Assembly (NCBI GenBank): GCA_020636275.1
Contig: JACJYD010000006.1
Span: forward strand, 124,001 to 188,000
DNA length: 64,000 nt
Direction of reading: 5' to 3'
Source: Lewinellaceae bacterium
Lineage (GTDB): Bacteria; Bacteroidota; Bacteroidia; Chitinophagales; Saprospiraceae
Translations under genes and position numbers: made by a program
Notes under the pieces: model-generated
Database searches by the model: none
What the model saw: only the letters and a program-made list of their open reading frames with translations
Told to the model about the DNA's origin: nothing
Shown here: piece by piece, positions 19,501 through 28,589 of the stretch
Layout of the letters: each line of letters starts with the position of its first letter
How positions within the stretch are numbered: position 1 is the stretch's first letter

Positions 19501-21043
19501 TAAGGGTATCGGTGCAGGGAGCCAAAAGGCCGGTGAGCGTGGGTTGGTTTGGCACTGCTGTATTGGCATTGACAACCACGGTATCTTGTCCCGAGCAACT
19601 CACTCCCAGGTAGGACTGGGTAACTGTCAGAATATAGGTTCCCGCCTGGTTGACGGTTGGGGTCAGGGTATTACCCCCGCTCACGATCCCCGGCCCTGTC
19701 CAGGAGTAGGTCAGCACCGCATTGGAAGAAGCCGGTGTTGAAGTGGAAGCTGAACCATCCAGGGTAATGGAAGAATTTCCTCCACAGCCCAGCAAAGCCG
19801 GCGGCTGGATGATCGCTTCGGCTTCCAGGACGGTCAGGATGAGGGTAACGACGCTGTCGCAACCGTTGGCGGCGGTCAGGGTCACAGGGTACCCACCCGT
19901 CTGGGAAAAGTTCTGTCCGGCAAAGCTATAGCTGTCCCCTGAACAGATCGAAGCCTGAAGGGGGGGCATGACAATGGGAGGAAGCGCCGTGGCCACGCAG
20001 ATTACGGTACTATCGCACCCTTGCCAGGAATCGTAAATAAATTGCTGCTGCCCCGGATTGATAAAGGTATGTCCTTCGCAGGTCCAGGTATCGCCCAGGC
20101 AATAGGTGATGAAATGATAAGTAGGTGGAATGGGGGCAGAAATAATAGTTTTACAAACCGGAGGTCCAACGATGCAAGGATTGGAAGGAGTAACACAAAG
20201 CTGGGCTACGCCGGCCTGTGAGAAGGTAATCGTCACGTTGTTGTTTCCATTGTTGCTGATGGCGCCGATGGGCGGCGTAAGCGTCCACTGGTAGTCGGAC
20301 GCTCCCAGGGCGGAAGGAACGGAAAAATTGAACGGCGCACCCGGGCAAACCTGCATGGGGCCGGAAATCGGCCCCGGAATGATTGGCGGGTTGTTATTGC
20401 CCCATACCCCGACGGTGGAATAGCCGAAGTCGATGGTATAGCCATTGGTCGAACCCGTCCAGTTGGAGACCATCAGGACATATGTATTGCCCAGGGTTAC
20501 GGGGATCAAATCGTTAAAAGCAGTATATCCGGCATTTTGAGAAGGGGGAAATGTGTTGCACCCTCCGCCCTGGTTGTTGTAAATCGTGGCTCCCGTAGCG
20601 CCGGTCAGGCCGTTGCAGGTTCCGCCTCCGGCGGCATTACAACTGACCACCAGGGAGGGGTCATTGAAGATATCTTCGCAATCGGCATTGGTGATATTAA
20701 AAAGCGACCAGTCATAGTCGTCGTTCAGATCGTTAGGGGTAATAAGGAACCCGAAACTTCCGGATTGCGCCACCGTAAAGGTATACCAGACTGAGTTGAG
20801 CTCCCCGACCGTACAATTAATGGAGGTGTTGATCTCATTGGGGAAATTGCCCGATCCGGATGGTGAAAAAGTCTGGGAATAGACCTCCTGGCAAATAGGG
20901 ATGGCGCCCAGGCAGTCTTGTTCGGTCGGATTCTGCGCCAAGCCGGTTTGAGAAAAAATGAACAGGGAAAAGTAAATAAACAATACCCCCGTAAAAGGAC
21001 GAACCGTTCCCTTTTTTCTTTGGTGACGTGTAGCTTTTCTCAT
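13595..21043 (-). CDS. Array gene B: giant secreted modular protein with a different head domain
   Basis: A 2482-residue paralogue of gene A with the same C-terminal architecture: four 280-residue modules starting near 1011, 1294, 1574 and 1849, a SprB-like repeat near 2227, and a type B sorting domain at 2384-2482 (IPNIFSPNYDGQNDVFY). The signal peptide is long, with a basic n-region, and cleavage is likely near residue 36 (GLAQ). The head (about 37-215) differs from A, C and D: it starts NPTEQDCLGAIPICQEVY and contains NSVWYTFTV and DDYDWSLFNI, a head type found on other Bacteroidota type B proteins. The whole N-terminal 700 residues are more diverged from A than C or D are, and the shared DNA block starts only at about residue 704. 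Gene B also shares a short private tract with C (15540-15694) that A lacks. Confidence 0.9.
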   Translation of the reverse strand: MRKATRHQRKKGTVRPFTGVLFIYFSLFIFSQTGLAQNPTEQDCLGAIPICQEVYSQTFSPSGSGNFPNEINTSINCTVGELNSVWYTFTVAQSGSFGFLITPNDLNDDYDWSLFNITNADCEDIFNDPSLVVSCNAAGGGTCNGLTGATGATIYNNQGGGCNTFPPSQNAGYTAFNDLIPVTLGNTYVLMVSNWTGSTNGYTIDFGYSTVGVWGNNNPPIIPGPISGPMQVCPGAPFNFSVPSALGASDYQWTLTPPIGAISNNGNNNVTITFSQAGVAQLCVTPSNPCIVGPPVCKTIISAPIPPTYHFITYCLGDTWTCEGHTFINPGQQQFIYDSWQGCDSTVICVATALPPIVMPPLQASICSGDSYSFAGQNFSQTGGYPVTLTAANGCDSVVTLILTVLEAEAIIQPPALLGCGGNSSITLDGSASTSTPASSNAVLTYSWTGPGIVSGGNTLTPTVNQAGTYILTVTQSYLGVSCSGQDTVVVNANTAVPNQPTLTGLLAPCTDTLITYTVTPSSSGPGASSYTWTVTNDTFINNGNTINVSWVSTGTAQVCVTANNACGSSTPACLTIQVGASPAPPVLEGPLVVCEGDLVNYQVNPADSSVISYNWTVGGGASYTDLGDSIEVDFSDATDGQICVTGMNPCGTSAQTCLNITVLNVPAQPTITGPASVCDGEIATYSVAADSNATNYNWTVPSGATITAGAGTNSITIDWTGSNNGNVCVRAVNACGQSPQSCFAVTVNDAPTAVLSGGGDFCAGSGETIDLTIDLTGTAPWDITYAINGVPQPTLVGVTTDPYILTTDIPGDYTLVSLDNIAPCPGLVSGSATITENPLPSAVLSGNGSICQGSGDCVALTILMTGTPPWSVELLLNGNVQAPITGITDNPYTYQACQGGTYGIATVTDANGCVEVGSGSSVVTVNTAPTVSNIQVECNATNTGYTVSFTINGGAPASYTVNGSNAGISAGPPYVYTSAEIPNGDGYSFTVDDANGCNPVTVENVQVLCDCTSAVGDLDPTELTACGAGACITASYDPTGEAFDGDDVLQFILHQGSGVTIINEIARSGVPTFCYDAVAGMVYGQTYYISAVVGNDLGGGVVDLNDPCLAVAQGTPVVFYEEPTGVMSGDATICVGDATSLTVTFTGPGPYSISYDNGALVQTVNGINANPYTITVMPALTTTYTLTAVSNGNCVGTASGSAAVSVNQDVVVTNVATACNSTNTQFVVSFEISGGDGTTYTVLPVGSGTLTGSNPAMFESNPIAAGSTYSFQVADINSCNVINVQTTEPVDCACTSGVGEMDLNAIEECGDGPVTATYNAVGQNFDGDDVLEFVLHTGSGNAIEYPILARSDTPTFSFDGSTMSYGVVYYISAIVGSDDGTGSVNDQVDPCLAVAPGTPVTFYAVPTATLGGTQEICIGDNAVLPVQLTGDAPWTLEISNGTTTETITGINSTTYNYTVLSPQATATYTITAMNDEHCDGLISGTATVTVNEPPVNEPAEVTINSTNTGYVVCFKISGGVAPYTVTDGATVWTVDSVFCSNELPCGNGYYFEFDGANGCGPVIVTEPLVECACTTAGGELDPTPLEICGSGPAVVAYDATNQVLDGDDVVDFILHNGDNVPIMMSTTPSFAYSGLLTYGVTYYISARIGNNDGNGNVDPADPCLVITPGTPVVFHQIPAASLTGGGDFCVGEDVQLEVTITGGIAPWDLTYTNTQGDEVTVTIPGSPYTITVNPSGTTLYSLVEVSDANCVGTNVSGIAAFTEQDQPFGANIQVTPDPSNSFVTVCFTIVGGDPLTYSVTGGPGTITGNQFCSDPIPCDVQAYQFFIQDGYGCGLDTLQGTFVCNCVSGAGIMDQNLLSQCEFESATALPAQATQFDGNDALMYVLHTGSGTALGTILAINSTPEFTYDPAIMECSVAYYISSVVGDDDGTGMVDLTDNCLSVAAGTPVVFNCLPTASITGGGPICDGESATASLALTGGGPYSVLLNDGTQDIALDNIENGYQWTLSPSQTTTYSLVEVVDSTGCSNAVSGSITVTVNSPVFAGTASDPIEECAGQGQVVILADLLTGEDPGGVWTETSAIPSAGGAFNAAAGTFNTTGQTPGTYKFRYLMDGIPPCTDDQETVTVIIHPLPVADAGLQQELTCNDPSVTIGGTGTSSGASFSYEWTIVGSSTVIGTDATLIVSDMGTYQLTVTNTQTGCASSDQVSVIQSIETPAAVFTTNPVSCFGTSDGAILIESVTGGKPPYLFALNGAPFSNQQQFSGLAGGDYQISIQDANGCEAQLLVNLEEPQELTADLLANIQPDNEGNYVIELGDELDLLLQSSFPIADLDTIIWTPANLVECNDVFCSSVTLAPQESAMVIVTVTRGPCEASDQLRLLVKIPRPVYIPNIFSPNYDGQNDVFYIQAGKQVQQIRSFQVFNRWGEPVFRADNFQPNDISIGWDGTYRGKRVNSGVYTWFVEVEYVDGYVEILKGDVSLIR
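15767..18932 (-). repeat. Shared core block, copy in gene B (shortest)
   Basis: Near-identical to 8151-11316 in gene A at a constant offset of 7616. Identity breaks up sharply just beyond 18932, recovers in patches around 19010-19110, and is lost above 19140. Confidence 0.9.
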
Positions 21044-21080
21044 TTTTTATTTTAATTCATCCACATATATACTTGTGAAA

Positions 21081-21147
21081 AAGTGATTTGACTGCCGGGG
21101 CCGTCAAATCACTTGGGAGCAGTTCTGCCGGCGGCAAAACTGCTCCC
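21081..21147. other. Two adjacent perfect hairpins between genes B and C
   Basis: The first stem pairs 21081-21092 with 21103-21114; the second pairs 21115-21124 with 21138-21147, starting on the very next base. Neither has a T run. They lie in the presumed leader or promoter region of gene B, whose start is at 21043, so a regulatory role is as possible as termination. Confidence 0.5.
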
Positions 21148-21214
21148 AAACCACTTCGGGTTGAGTATAGCAAGCAATCTAGTTCTTTTTGGGAAATTCA
21201 TTCCACTACTCCAA

Positions 21215-21260
21215 AATGAAAAAAGGACCTCCATCCGACAGATGTGGTCCTTTTTTCATT
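21215..21260. terminator. Terminator of array gene C
   Basis: Bases 21215-21229 pair perfectly with 21246-21260 (AAAAAAGGACC with GGTCCTTTTTT), 19 bases past the stop of gene C on the minus strand. The T run is part of the stem, so it can work in both directions. Confidence 0.75.
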
Positions 21261-21278
21261 CTTATTTAAGAAAAACAC

Positions 21279-24200
21279 CTATCGCAAAAGCGTCACGTCT
21301 CCCTTCAGGATCTCCACGTAGCCATCGACGTACTCCACTTCGACAAACCAGGTATAAACGCCCGGGTTCAGATCCTTTCCGCGATATGTACCATCCCAGC
21401 CGATGGAAATATCGTTGGGCAGGAAATTATCGGCCTGGAAAACGGGTTCTCCCCAGCGGTTAAAGATCTGAAAGGTCCGGATCTGCTGCACCTGCTTTCC
21501 AGCCTGGATGAAGAAGATATCGTTCTGACCGTCCAGGTTGGGGGAGAAAATGTTGGGAATATAGACCGGGCGCGGGATCTTCACAAGTAGCCGCAACTGA
21601 TCGCTCGCTTCACAGGGCCCCCGATTGACCGTCACTGTGAACAGGCCCCCTTCCTGAGGCGCCAGGGTCACGGACGAACAGAATACATCGTTGCACTCAA
21701 CCAGATTGGCCGGCGTCCAGATGATCGTATCCAGGTCGGCGATGGGGAAGCTGCTCTGTAACAACAGGTTCAATTCATCGCCCAATTCGATGATGTAATT
21801 GCCCTCGTTATCCGGCTGGATATTGGCGATCAGGTTAGCCGTTAGCTCCTGGGGCTCCACAATATTCACCAAAATCTGGCTTTCACACCCATTGGCATCC
21901 TGCACGGCCAGTAGGTAATCGCCTCCGCTCAATCCGGAGAATTGCTGCTGGTTGCTGAATGGCGCCCCGTTGAAGGAGAACATATAGGGTGGTTTGCCGC
22001 CAGTCACCGACTCGACGAGGATAAGGCCATCTGCATAGCCGTTGCAGCTCACATCCTGGGTGATTATCGTTGCCGCAGGCGTCTCGATATTCTGCGATAC
22101 ACTTACCTGATCCGTAGTCGAACAACCTGTCTGCGTATTCACGACCGTCAGCTGGTAAGTGCCTGCTTCACTAACAGTAAGCATCGCATCCGTACCGATC
22201 ACCGTGGGCGATCCCGCCAATGTCCATTCATACGAATAATCCGGACCTGTAGAGGTTCCACTGCCGCCAACATTCACAGCAACAGCATCGCAAGTCAGTT
22301 GCTGTGCGGCCCCGGCGTCAGCAACCGGTAAGGGGTGTACCACCACCGTAACGGTTTCATTGTCGTCCATACAGGGCGGTGTTCCATCCATGAAATAGCG
22401 GAACTTGTAGGTGCCCGGCGCCTGACCGGCGGTATTGAATGTTCCGGCAGCCGCGTTGAAAGCGCCGCCCACCGAAGGAATGGCGGATGTTTCGGTCCAT
22501 ACCCCTCCGGTATCTTCCCCTGTCAACAGATCAGCCAGGGCGATTACCTGCGGTACATTAGCGCACAATTCCACCGGCACATCCGCCGTACCGGCAAAGA
22601 CCGGGTTATTGACCGTCACCGTGATCGAACCGGAGGCCGTGTTTGAACAACCGGTTACCACATCTTCCACGCTCATCAGGGTATAGGTAGTGGTTTGAGT
22701 GGGCGTCAAATCCCAGATATACCCATTTCCTATTCCAGACAAGGTAATATCTTGAGTGCCATCGTTAAGGACCACATCGAAAGGCCCGCCGCCAGTCATG
22801 GTAAAGGTTGCAGAAACCGACTGCCCCAGGCAAACAGGTCCCCCTCCGCTGATCATAGCGGTAGGCAGGCAATGGAAGATCACCGGCGTGCCTTCTGATA
22901 CGGACAAGCAAGCATCGGTGAGATCGACCTGTCCGGTACCGTCGTCGTCGCCGACTACCGAAGAAATGTAATAATTCACATTACATACCATCGTTGCGGG
23001 ATCGAATGTGAAATCCGGGGTATCGCTTACGGCCACCACAATTCCCAAGGAGGTTCCGCTCCCCGTGTGCAAAACGTATTCCAGCACGTCGTTCCCATCG
23101 AGTTGGGTCGCCACGGCCGGAGTTCCGGAAACGGATTCAAAAGCACAGGCCTCCAGGGCGTTTTGATCCATCACCCCGGCGCCGGAAACACAGTTGCAGA
23201 TATAAGTACCCTCCAGGGTATCCAGCCCGCAACCATATCCGTCTTGTATGAAAAATTGGTAGGCCTGTACATCGCAAGGGATCGGATCACTGCAGAACTG
23301 ATTCCCCGTGATCGTACCCGGTCCGCCCGTCACTGAATAGGTCAGGGGATCGCCGCCTACGATCGTGAAACACACCGTCACAAAGGTATTGGTCGGGTCT
23401 GGCGTAACCACCGGGTTTGCTCCAACGGGTTGCCCCTGTTCGTTGAAGGCCGCAATGCCGCTCACATTCGTGCCCACACAATTCGCATCCGACACCTCCA
23501 CCAACGAGTACAGGGTCGTTCCCGACGGGTTCACCGTGATCGTGTACGGACTGACCGGGATGGTTACGGTCACCTCATCCCCCTGCGTATTCGTGTACGT
23601 CAGATCCCAGGGAGCTATCCCCCCGGTGATCGTCACTTCCAACTGCACATCCTCTCCCACACAGAAGTCGCCTCCGCCCGTCAGGCTCGCTGCCGGGATC
23701 TGATGGAACACCACCGGCGTACCCGGGGTGATCACCAGACACGGGTCTGTCGGGTCCACATTCCCGTTGCCGTCGTTGTTCCCGATCCGCGCCGAAATGT
23801 AGTACGTCACTCCATAGCTCAACAATCCCGAGTACGCGAACGACGGCGTCGTGCTCATCATGATCGGCACATTGTTTCCATTGTGCAGTATGAAGTCCAC
23901 CACGTCGTCTCCGTCCAGCACCTGGTTCGTCGCATCGTAGGCCACCACCGCCGGGCCCGATCCGCAGATCTCCAGCGGCGTCGGATCCAACTCCCCGCCT
24001 GCCGTCGTGCATGCACACTCCACCAGGGGCTCCGTCACGATCACCGGCCCACATCCGTTCGCTCCGTCAAACTCGAAGTAGTACCCGTTCCCGCACGGCA
24101 GCTCATTGCTGCAGAACACCGAGTCCACCGTCCACACCGTCGCTCCGTCTGTCACCGTGTACGGCGCTACCCCTCCGCTTATCTTGAAGCATACCACATA

Positions 24201-27200
24201 GCCCGTATTCGTCGAATTGATCGTCACCTCCGCCGGCTCGTTCACCGGCGGCTCGTTCACCGTCACCGTCGCCGTCCCGCTGATCAGCCCGTCGCAATGC
24301 TCGTCGTTCATCGCCGTGATCGTGTACGTCGCCGTCGCCTGCGGCGACAACACCGTATAGTTGTATGTCGTCGAGTTGATCCCCGTTATCGTCTCCGTCG
24401 TCGTCCCGTTCGTGATCTCCAGCGTCCACGGCGCATCTCCCGTCAACTGGACCGGTAACACCGCATTGTCTCCAATGCAGATCTCCTGCGTCCCTCCCAG
24501 CGTCGCCGTCGGCACCGCGTAGAACGTCACCGGTGTGCCCGGCGCTACCGCCAGACACGGATCCACCTGATCGTTCACACTCCCCGTCCCGTCATCACTC
24601 CCCACGATCGCCGATATGTAGTACACCACTCCATAGCTCATCGTACTCCCGTCAAAACTGAACGTCGGCGTATCCGACCTCGCCAGGATCGGGTATTCGA
24701 TCGCATTGCCGCTGCCCGTGTGCAGCACAAACTCCAGCACGTCGTCCCCGTCAAAGTTCTGTCCCACCGCGTTGTATGTCGCCGTCACCGGTCCATCCCC
24801 ACACTCCTCGATCGCGTTGAGGTCCATCTCCCCGACTCCCGATGTGCATGCACAATCCACCGGCTCCGTCGTCTGCACATTGATCACATTGCAACTGTTT
24901 ATATCCGCTACCTGGAACGAGTACGTGCTCCCCGCCGCGATCGGATTGCTCTCGAACATCGCCGGGTTGCTTCCCGTCAAGGTTCCCGAACCCACCGGCA
25001 ACACCGTATACGTCGTCCCGTCTCCTCCGCTGATCTCAAAGCTCACCACAAACTGCGTATTGGTCGAGTTGCACGCCGTGGCCACATTCGTCACCACCAC
25101 ATCCTGGTTCACCGACACCGCCGCACTCCCGCTCGCCGTGCCCACACAGTTCCCGTTCGACACCGCCGTCAGCGTGTACGTCGTCGTCAAGGCCGGCATC
25201 ACCGTTATCGTGTACGGGTTGGCGTTGATCCCGTTGACCGTCTGCACCAATGCCCCGTTGTCATAGCTGATACTGTACGGACCCGGGCCCGTGAACGTCA
25301 CCGTCAGGCTCGTCGCATCCCCCACGCAGATCGTCGCATCGCCACTCATTACTCCCGTCGGCTCTTCGTAGAACACCACCGGCGTGCCCTGCGCCACCGC
25401 CAGACACGGATCGTTCAGGTCCACCACGCCGCCGCCCAGGTCGTTGCCCACAACCGCCGAAATGTAGTACGTCTGTCCGTACACCATCCCCGCTGCGGCA
25501 TCGTAGCAGAACGTCGGCACCGCACTGCGCGCGATCTCGTTTATGATCGTCACCCCACTGCCCTGGTGCAGAATGAACTGCAGCACGTCGTCCCCGTCAA
25601 AGGCTTCCCCCGTCGGGTCATAGCTCGCCGTGATGCAGGCTCCGGCCCCACAGGCCGTCAATTCCGTCGGATCCAGGTCTCCCACCGCCGAGGTACAGTC
25701 GCACAGCACCTGCACGTTTTCCACCGTCACCGGGTTGCAACCGTTCGCATCGTCCACCGTGAAACTGTAGCCATCCCCGTTCGGGATCTCCGCACTGGTG
25801 TACACATACGGCGGACCCGCCGATATCCCCGCATTGCTCCCGTTCACCGTATAGCTCGACGGGGCTCCTCCGTTGATCGTGAAGCTCACCGTGTAGCCCG
25901 TACTTGTCGCATTGCATTCCACCTGGATGTTCGACACCGTCGGCGCCGTGTTCACCGTCACCACCGAACTGCCCGAACCCACTTCCACACATCCGTTCGC
26001 ATCCGTCACCGTGGCGATCCCGTAGGTACCCCCTTGGCATGCCTGATAGGTGTACGGGTTGTCCGTAATCCCCGTGATCGGCGCCTGCACGTTGCCGTTC
26101 AGCAGCAACTCCACGCTCCACGGCGCCGTGCCCGTCATCAGAATGGTCAGCGACACGCAATCCCCGCTGCCCTGGCAGATCGATCCGTTCCCGCTCAGCA
26201 CCGCGCTGGGAAGCGGGTTCTCCGTGATCGTCGCACTGCCCGACACCAGGCCCGGACACGGTGCTATGTTGTCCAGGCTCACCAACGTGTAGTCGCCCGG
26301 TATGTCTGTGGTCAATATGTATGGGTCCGTCGTCACCCCCACAAGGGTTGGTTGCGGCACCCCGTTGATCGCATAGGTGATATCCCACGGCGCCGTGCCC
26401 GTCAGGTCGATCGTCAGATCGATCGTCTCCCCGCTGCCCGCACAGAAATCACCGCCGCCGCTCAGCACCGCTGTGGGCGCATCGTTCACCGTCACCGCAA
26501 AGCAGCTCTGCGGGCTCTGTCCGCAGGCGTTGACCGCCCGGACGCATACGTTGCCGTTATTCGAGCCCGTCCAGTCGATCGTGATGCTGTTCGTCCCCGC
26601 TCCTGCCGTGATCGTCGCTCCTGCTGGCACCGTCCAGTTGTAGCTCGTCGCATTCGGGTCCGCTGCTACGCTGTAGGTAGCGATCTCCCCGTCGCACACC
26701 GATGCGATCCCCGTGATCGTGGGTTGCGCCGGTACATTCAGCACCGTGAAGCTCAGACAGGTCTGGGCGCTCGTCCCGCACGGGTTCGTCCCCGTCACGC
26801 AGATCTGTCCGTCTGAAGCCCCCGAAAAGTCCACTTCCAAACTATCGCCCAGGTCGGTAAAGGAAGCGTTCCCTCCAACCGTCCAGTTGTAACTGGCCGT
26901 GTTCGGATCGACCGGATCGAGGTAGTAGTATACAATATCTCCATTGCAAACATCAGTCGGCCCCACCAGGACCGGTACGACGGGCCCAAGGCCCACGTTG
27001 ATCGTCAGGCAGACCTGAGTGCTCGCCCCACAGGCGTTGTTCGCCGTCACGCAGACGGACCCCTGGCCCGCGGTGGTCCAGGTCACCGTAGCCGTGTTGC
27101 CGGTGTTGGTGAAGGTTCCGCCCGTCACCGTCCAGGTGTATCCCGTCGGCGCCGGACCGGACGACGAGGGGGTGGCCGTATAGGTCGACGCCGCATTGGT

Positions 27201-28589
27201 ACAGGGACTCAGGGGGCCTGTGAGTGTAGGGGGATTTGGTACCGCTGTATTCTGGGTCACCGTCACCGAAGCCATGTCGGTACAGGTGACTCCCATAAAG
27301 GTTTGTGTTACCGTCAGGGTATAGGTTCCCGGCGCGTTGACCGTCGGGGTCAGGGTATTGCCACCGCTCACGATCCCCGGCCCTGTCCACGAGTAGGTCA
27401 GCACCGCATTGGAAGCGGCGGGAGTGATCGTCGATCCCGTGGCGTTTAATTGTATGGTAGCACCGGAGCCGCAACCCAGCACCGGCGGCGGGTTGATCAC
27501 CGCATCGGCCTGCATGACCAGCAGAATGAGCGTCACCACGCTGTCGCAGCCGTTGGCGGCCGTCAGGGTCACCGGGTATCCGCCCGTTTGGGTGTAGGTG
27601 CCCCCGGCGAAGTTGTAGCTTTGTCCCTGACAGATCACCGCTTGTAATGGCGGCATCACGATCGGAGGTAAGGCTGTGGCGATACAGGTGATAATACTGT
27701 CGCAACCCAGCCAGGAATCGTAGACAAACTGCTGTTGCCCCGGAGAAGTGAAATTCTGGCCCTGACAGGTCCAGGTATCTCCAAGGCAGAAGGTGATATA
27801 GTTAAATTGAGGAGGTATCGGTGTCGATACGATGGTTTTGCAGATCGGAGCCCCGGTGGCACAACCATTGGAAGGCGTGACGCACAGCTGGGCCGTACCC
27901 GGGGAGGTGAAGGTGATGGTAATGACGTTGTTCCCATCGTTGGAAATGGCGCCGATAGCAGGCGTCAGGCTCCAATCGTAATCCCCTACGTTGGTACCAG
28001 GTGGGATCGAATAGGTTACCGAAGCGCCGGGACACACATTGGTAGGTCCGGAAATAGGACCGGTAATAAGGGGTGGACCGGTACTGCCAATGGATCCCGC
28101 GAGGACGTTCAAGTCATAATCGCAGCTTTCTGCCGCCCAACCATCGATCATCAGATAGTAAGTTTGTCCCGGCACCAAAGCATTAGCCGTCACCGTAATA
28201 GGAACAGGCGATCCAGGTGTTTCACAATTGGAAACGGAAGTGAAATTAATGCAATCATTGGTTTGGTACATTTCCGCCTGCAAGCCGTCTCCATTTGAAC
28301 AATTGCTCGGCACGATCTCGATGGAAAGTGTGGAAGTCCCAGCCACAAAGGCAAACCAGTTGTAGTTCTGGCACCCCGAACAAAATGGTCCCGGGCAGGG
28401 GCCAACTCCGGTAGGCCCTGTGGATGAACAATAGTTATCCATGTCGGCTGTAGAACAGAAGGTCGGCGCATTTTGGCAAGCCTGAGCGCCTGTGCCTGGA
28501 GGAAAGGGGAAGTTGCACTGTCCAAATGAAGCATTGGATAGCACTACCACAAAGGCTGCCACCAGCCATAGAGGTAAAAATTTAACCAT
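21279..28589 (-). CDS. Array gene C: giant secreted modular protein, T9SS type B sorting domain
   Basis: 2436 residues, collinear with gene A. A signal peptide ends near residue 23 (ASFGQ), and the Cys-rich head (QCNFPFPPGTGAQACQNAP) is related to A and D. Modules start near residue 964, as in A. A SprB-like repeat lies near 2185 and the sorting domain occupies about 2340-2436 (IPNIFSPNLDGQNDIFFIQ). The C-terminal 350 residues are closer to gene B than to A, while the middle is nearly identical to A and D, so the protein is a mosaic. Residue differences in the core are few, for example a Ser in place of Ala in the GGAPSSYTVNG segment. The reading frame is intact. No enzyme motif is visible; an adhesive or matrix role is inferred from the Ig/PKD-like repeats. 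Confidence 0.9.
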   Translation of the reverse strand: MVKFLPLWLVAAFVVVLSNASFGQCNFPFPPGTGAQACQNAPTFCSTADMDNYCSSTGPTGVGPCPGPFCSGCQNYNWFAFVAGTSTLSIEIVPSNCSNGDGLQAEMYQTNDCINFTSVSNCETPGSPVPITVTANALVPGQTYYLMIDGWAAESCDYDLNVLAGSIGSTGPPLITGPISGPTNVCPGASVTYSIPPGTNVGDYDWSLTPAIGAISNDGNNVITITFTSPGTAQLCVTPSNGCATGAPICKTIVSTPIPPQFNYITFCLGDTWTCQGQNFTSPGQQQFVYDSWLGCDSIITCIATALPPIVMPPLQAVICQGQSYNFAGGTYTQTGGYPVTLTAANGCDSVVTLILLVMQADAVINPPPVLGCGSGATIQLNATGSTITPAASNAVLTYSWTGPGIVSGGNTLTPTVNAPGTYTLTVTQTFMGVTCTDMASVTVTQNTAVPNPPTLTGPLSPCTNAASTYTATPSSSGPAPTGYTWTVTGGTFTNTGNTATVTWTTAGQGSVCVTANNACGASTQVCLTINVGLGPVVPVLVGPTDVCNGDIVYYYLDPVDPNTASYNWTVGGNASFTDLGDSLEVDFSGASDGQICVTGTNPCGTSAQTCLSFTVLNVPAQPTITGIASVCDGEIATYSVAADPNATSYNWTVPAGATITAGAGTNSITIDWTGSNNGNVCVRAVNACGQSPQSCFAVTVNDAPTAVLSGGGDFCAGSGETIDLTIDLTGTAPWDITYAINGVPQPTLVGVTTDPYILTTDIPGDYTLVSLDNIAPCPGLVSGSATITENPLPSAVLSGNGSICQGSGDCVSLTILMTGTAPWSVELLLNGNVQAPITGITDNPYTYQACQGGTYGIATVTDANGCVEVGSGSSVVTVNTAPTVSNIQVECNATSTGYTVSFTINGGAPSSYTVNGSNAGISAGPPYVYTSAEIPNGDGYSFTVDDANGCNPVTVENVQVLCDCTSAVGDLDPTELTACGAGACITASYDPTGEAFDGDDVLQFILHQGSGVTIINEIARSAVPTFCYDAAAGMVYGQTYYISAVVGNDLGGGVVDLNDPCLAVAQGTPVVFYEEPTGVMSGDATICVGDATSLTVTFTGPGPYSISYDNGALVQTVNGINANPYTITVMPALTTTYTLTAVSNGNCVGTASGSAAVSVNQDVVVTNVATACNSTNTQFVVSFEISGGDGTTYTVLPVGSGTLTGSNPAMFESNPIAAGSTYSFQVADINSCNVINVQTTEPVDCACTSGVGEMDLNAIEECGDGPVTATYNAVGQNFDGDDVLEFVLHTGSGNAIEYPILARSDTPTFSFDGSTMSYGVVYYISAIVGSDDGTGSVNDQVDPCLAVAPGTPVTFYAVPTATLGGTQEICIGDNAVLPVQLTGDAPWTLEITNGTTTETITGINSTTYNYTVLSPQATATYTITAMNDEHCDGLISGTATVTVNEPPVNEPAEVTINSTNTGYVVCFKISGGVAPYTVTDGATVWTVDSVFCSNELPCGNGYYFEFDGANGCGPVIVTEPLVECACTTAGGELDPTPLEICGSGPAVVAYDATNQVLDGDDVVDFILHNGNNVPIMMSTTPSFAYSGLLSYGVTYYISARIGNNDGNGNVDPTDPCLVITPGTPVVFHQIPAASLTGGGDFCVGEDVQLEVTITGGIAPWDLTYTNTQGDEVTVTIPVSPYTITVNPSGTTLYSLVEVSDANCVGTNVSGIAAFNEQGQPVGANPVVTPDPTNTFVTVCFTIVGGDPLTYSVTGGPGTITGNQFCSDPIPCDVQAYQFFIQDGYGCGLDTLEGTYICNCVSGAGVMDQNALEACAFESVSGTPAVATQLDGNDVLEYVLHTGSGTSLGIVVAVSDTPDFTFDPATMVCNVNYYISSVVGDDDGTGQVDLTDACLSVSEGTPVIFHCLPTAMISGGGPVCLGQSVSATFTMTGGGPFDVVLNDGTQDITLSGIGNGYIWDLTPTQTTTYTLMSVEDVVTGCSNTASGSITVTVNNPVFAGTADVPVELCANVPQVIALADLLTGEDTGGVWTETSAIPSVGGAFNAAAGTFNTAGQAPGTYKFRYFMDGTPPCMDDNETVTVVVHPLPVADAGAAQQLTCDAVAVNVGGSGTSTGPDYSYEWTLAGSPTVIGTDAMLTVSEAGTYQLTVVNTQTGCSTTDQVSVSQNIETPAATIITQDVSCNGYADGLILVESVTGGKPPYMFSFNGAPFSNQQQFSGLSGGDYLLAVQDANGCESQILVNIVEPQELTANLIANIQPDNEGNYIIELGDELNLLLQSSFPIADLDTIIWTPANLVECNDVFCSSVTLAPQEGGLFTVTVNRGPCEASDQLRLLVKIPRPVYIPNIFSPNLDGQNDIFFIQAGKQVQQIRTFQIFNRWGEPVFQADNFLPNDISIGWDGTYRGKDLNPGVYTWFVEVEYVDGYVEILKGDVTLLR
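23454..27832 (-). repeat. Shared core block, copy in gene C
   Basis: 23454-27666 matches gene A (offset 15303). 23694-27832 matches 31618-35756 of gene D (offset 7924), so the C-D similarity runs about 165 bases further toward the N-terminus than A-C and starts about 240 bases later on the C-terminal side. Confidence 0.9.
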
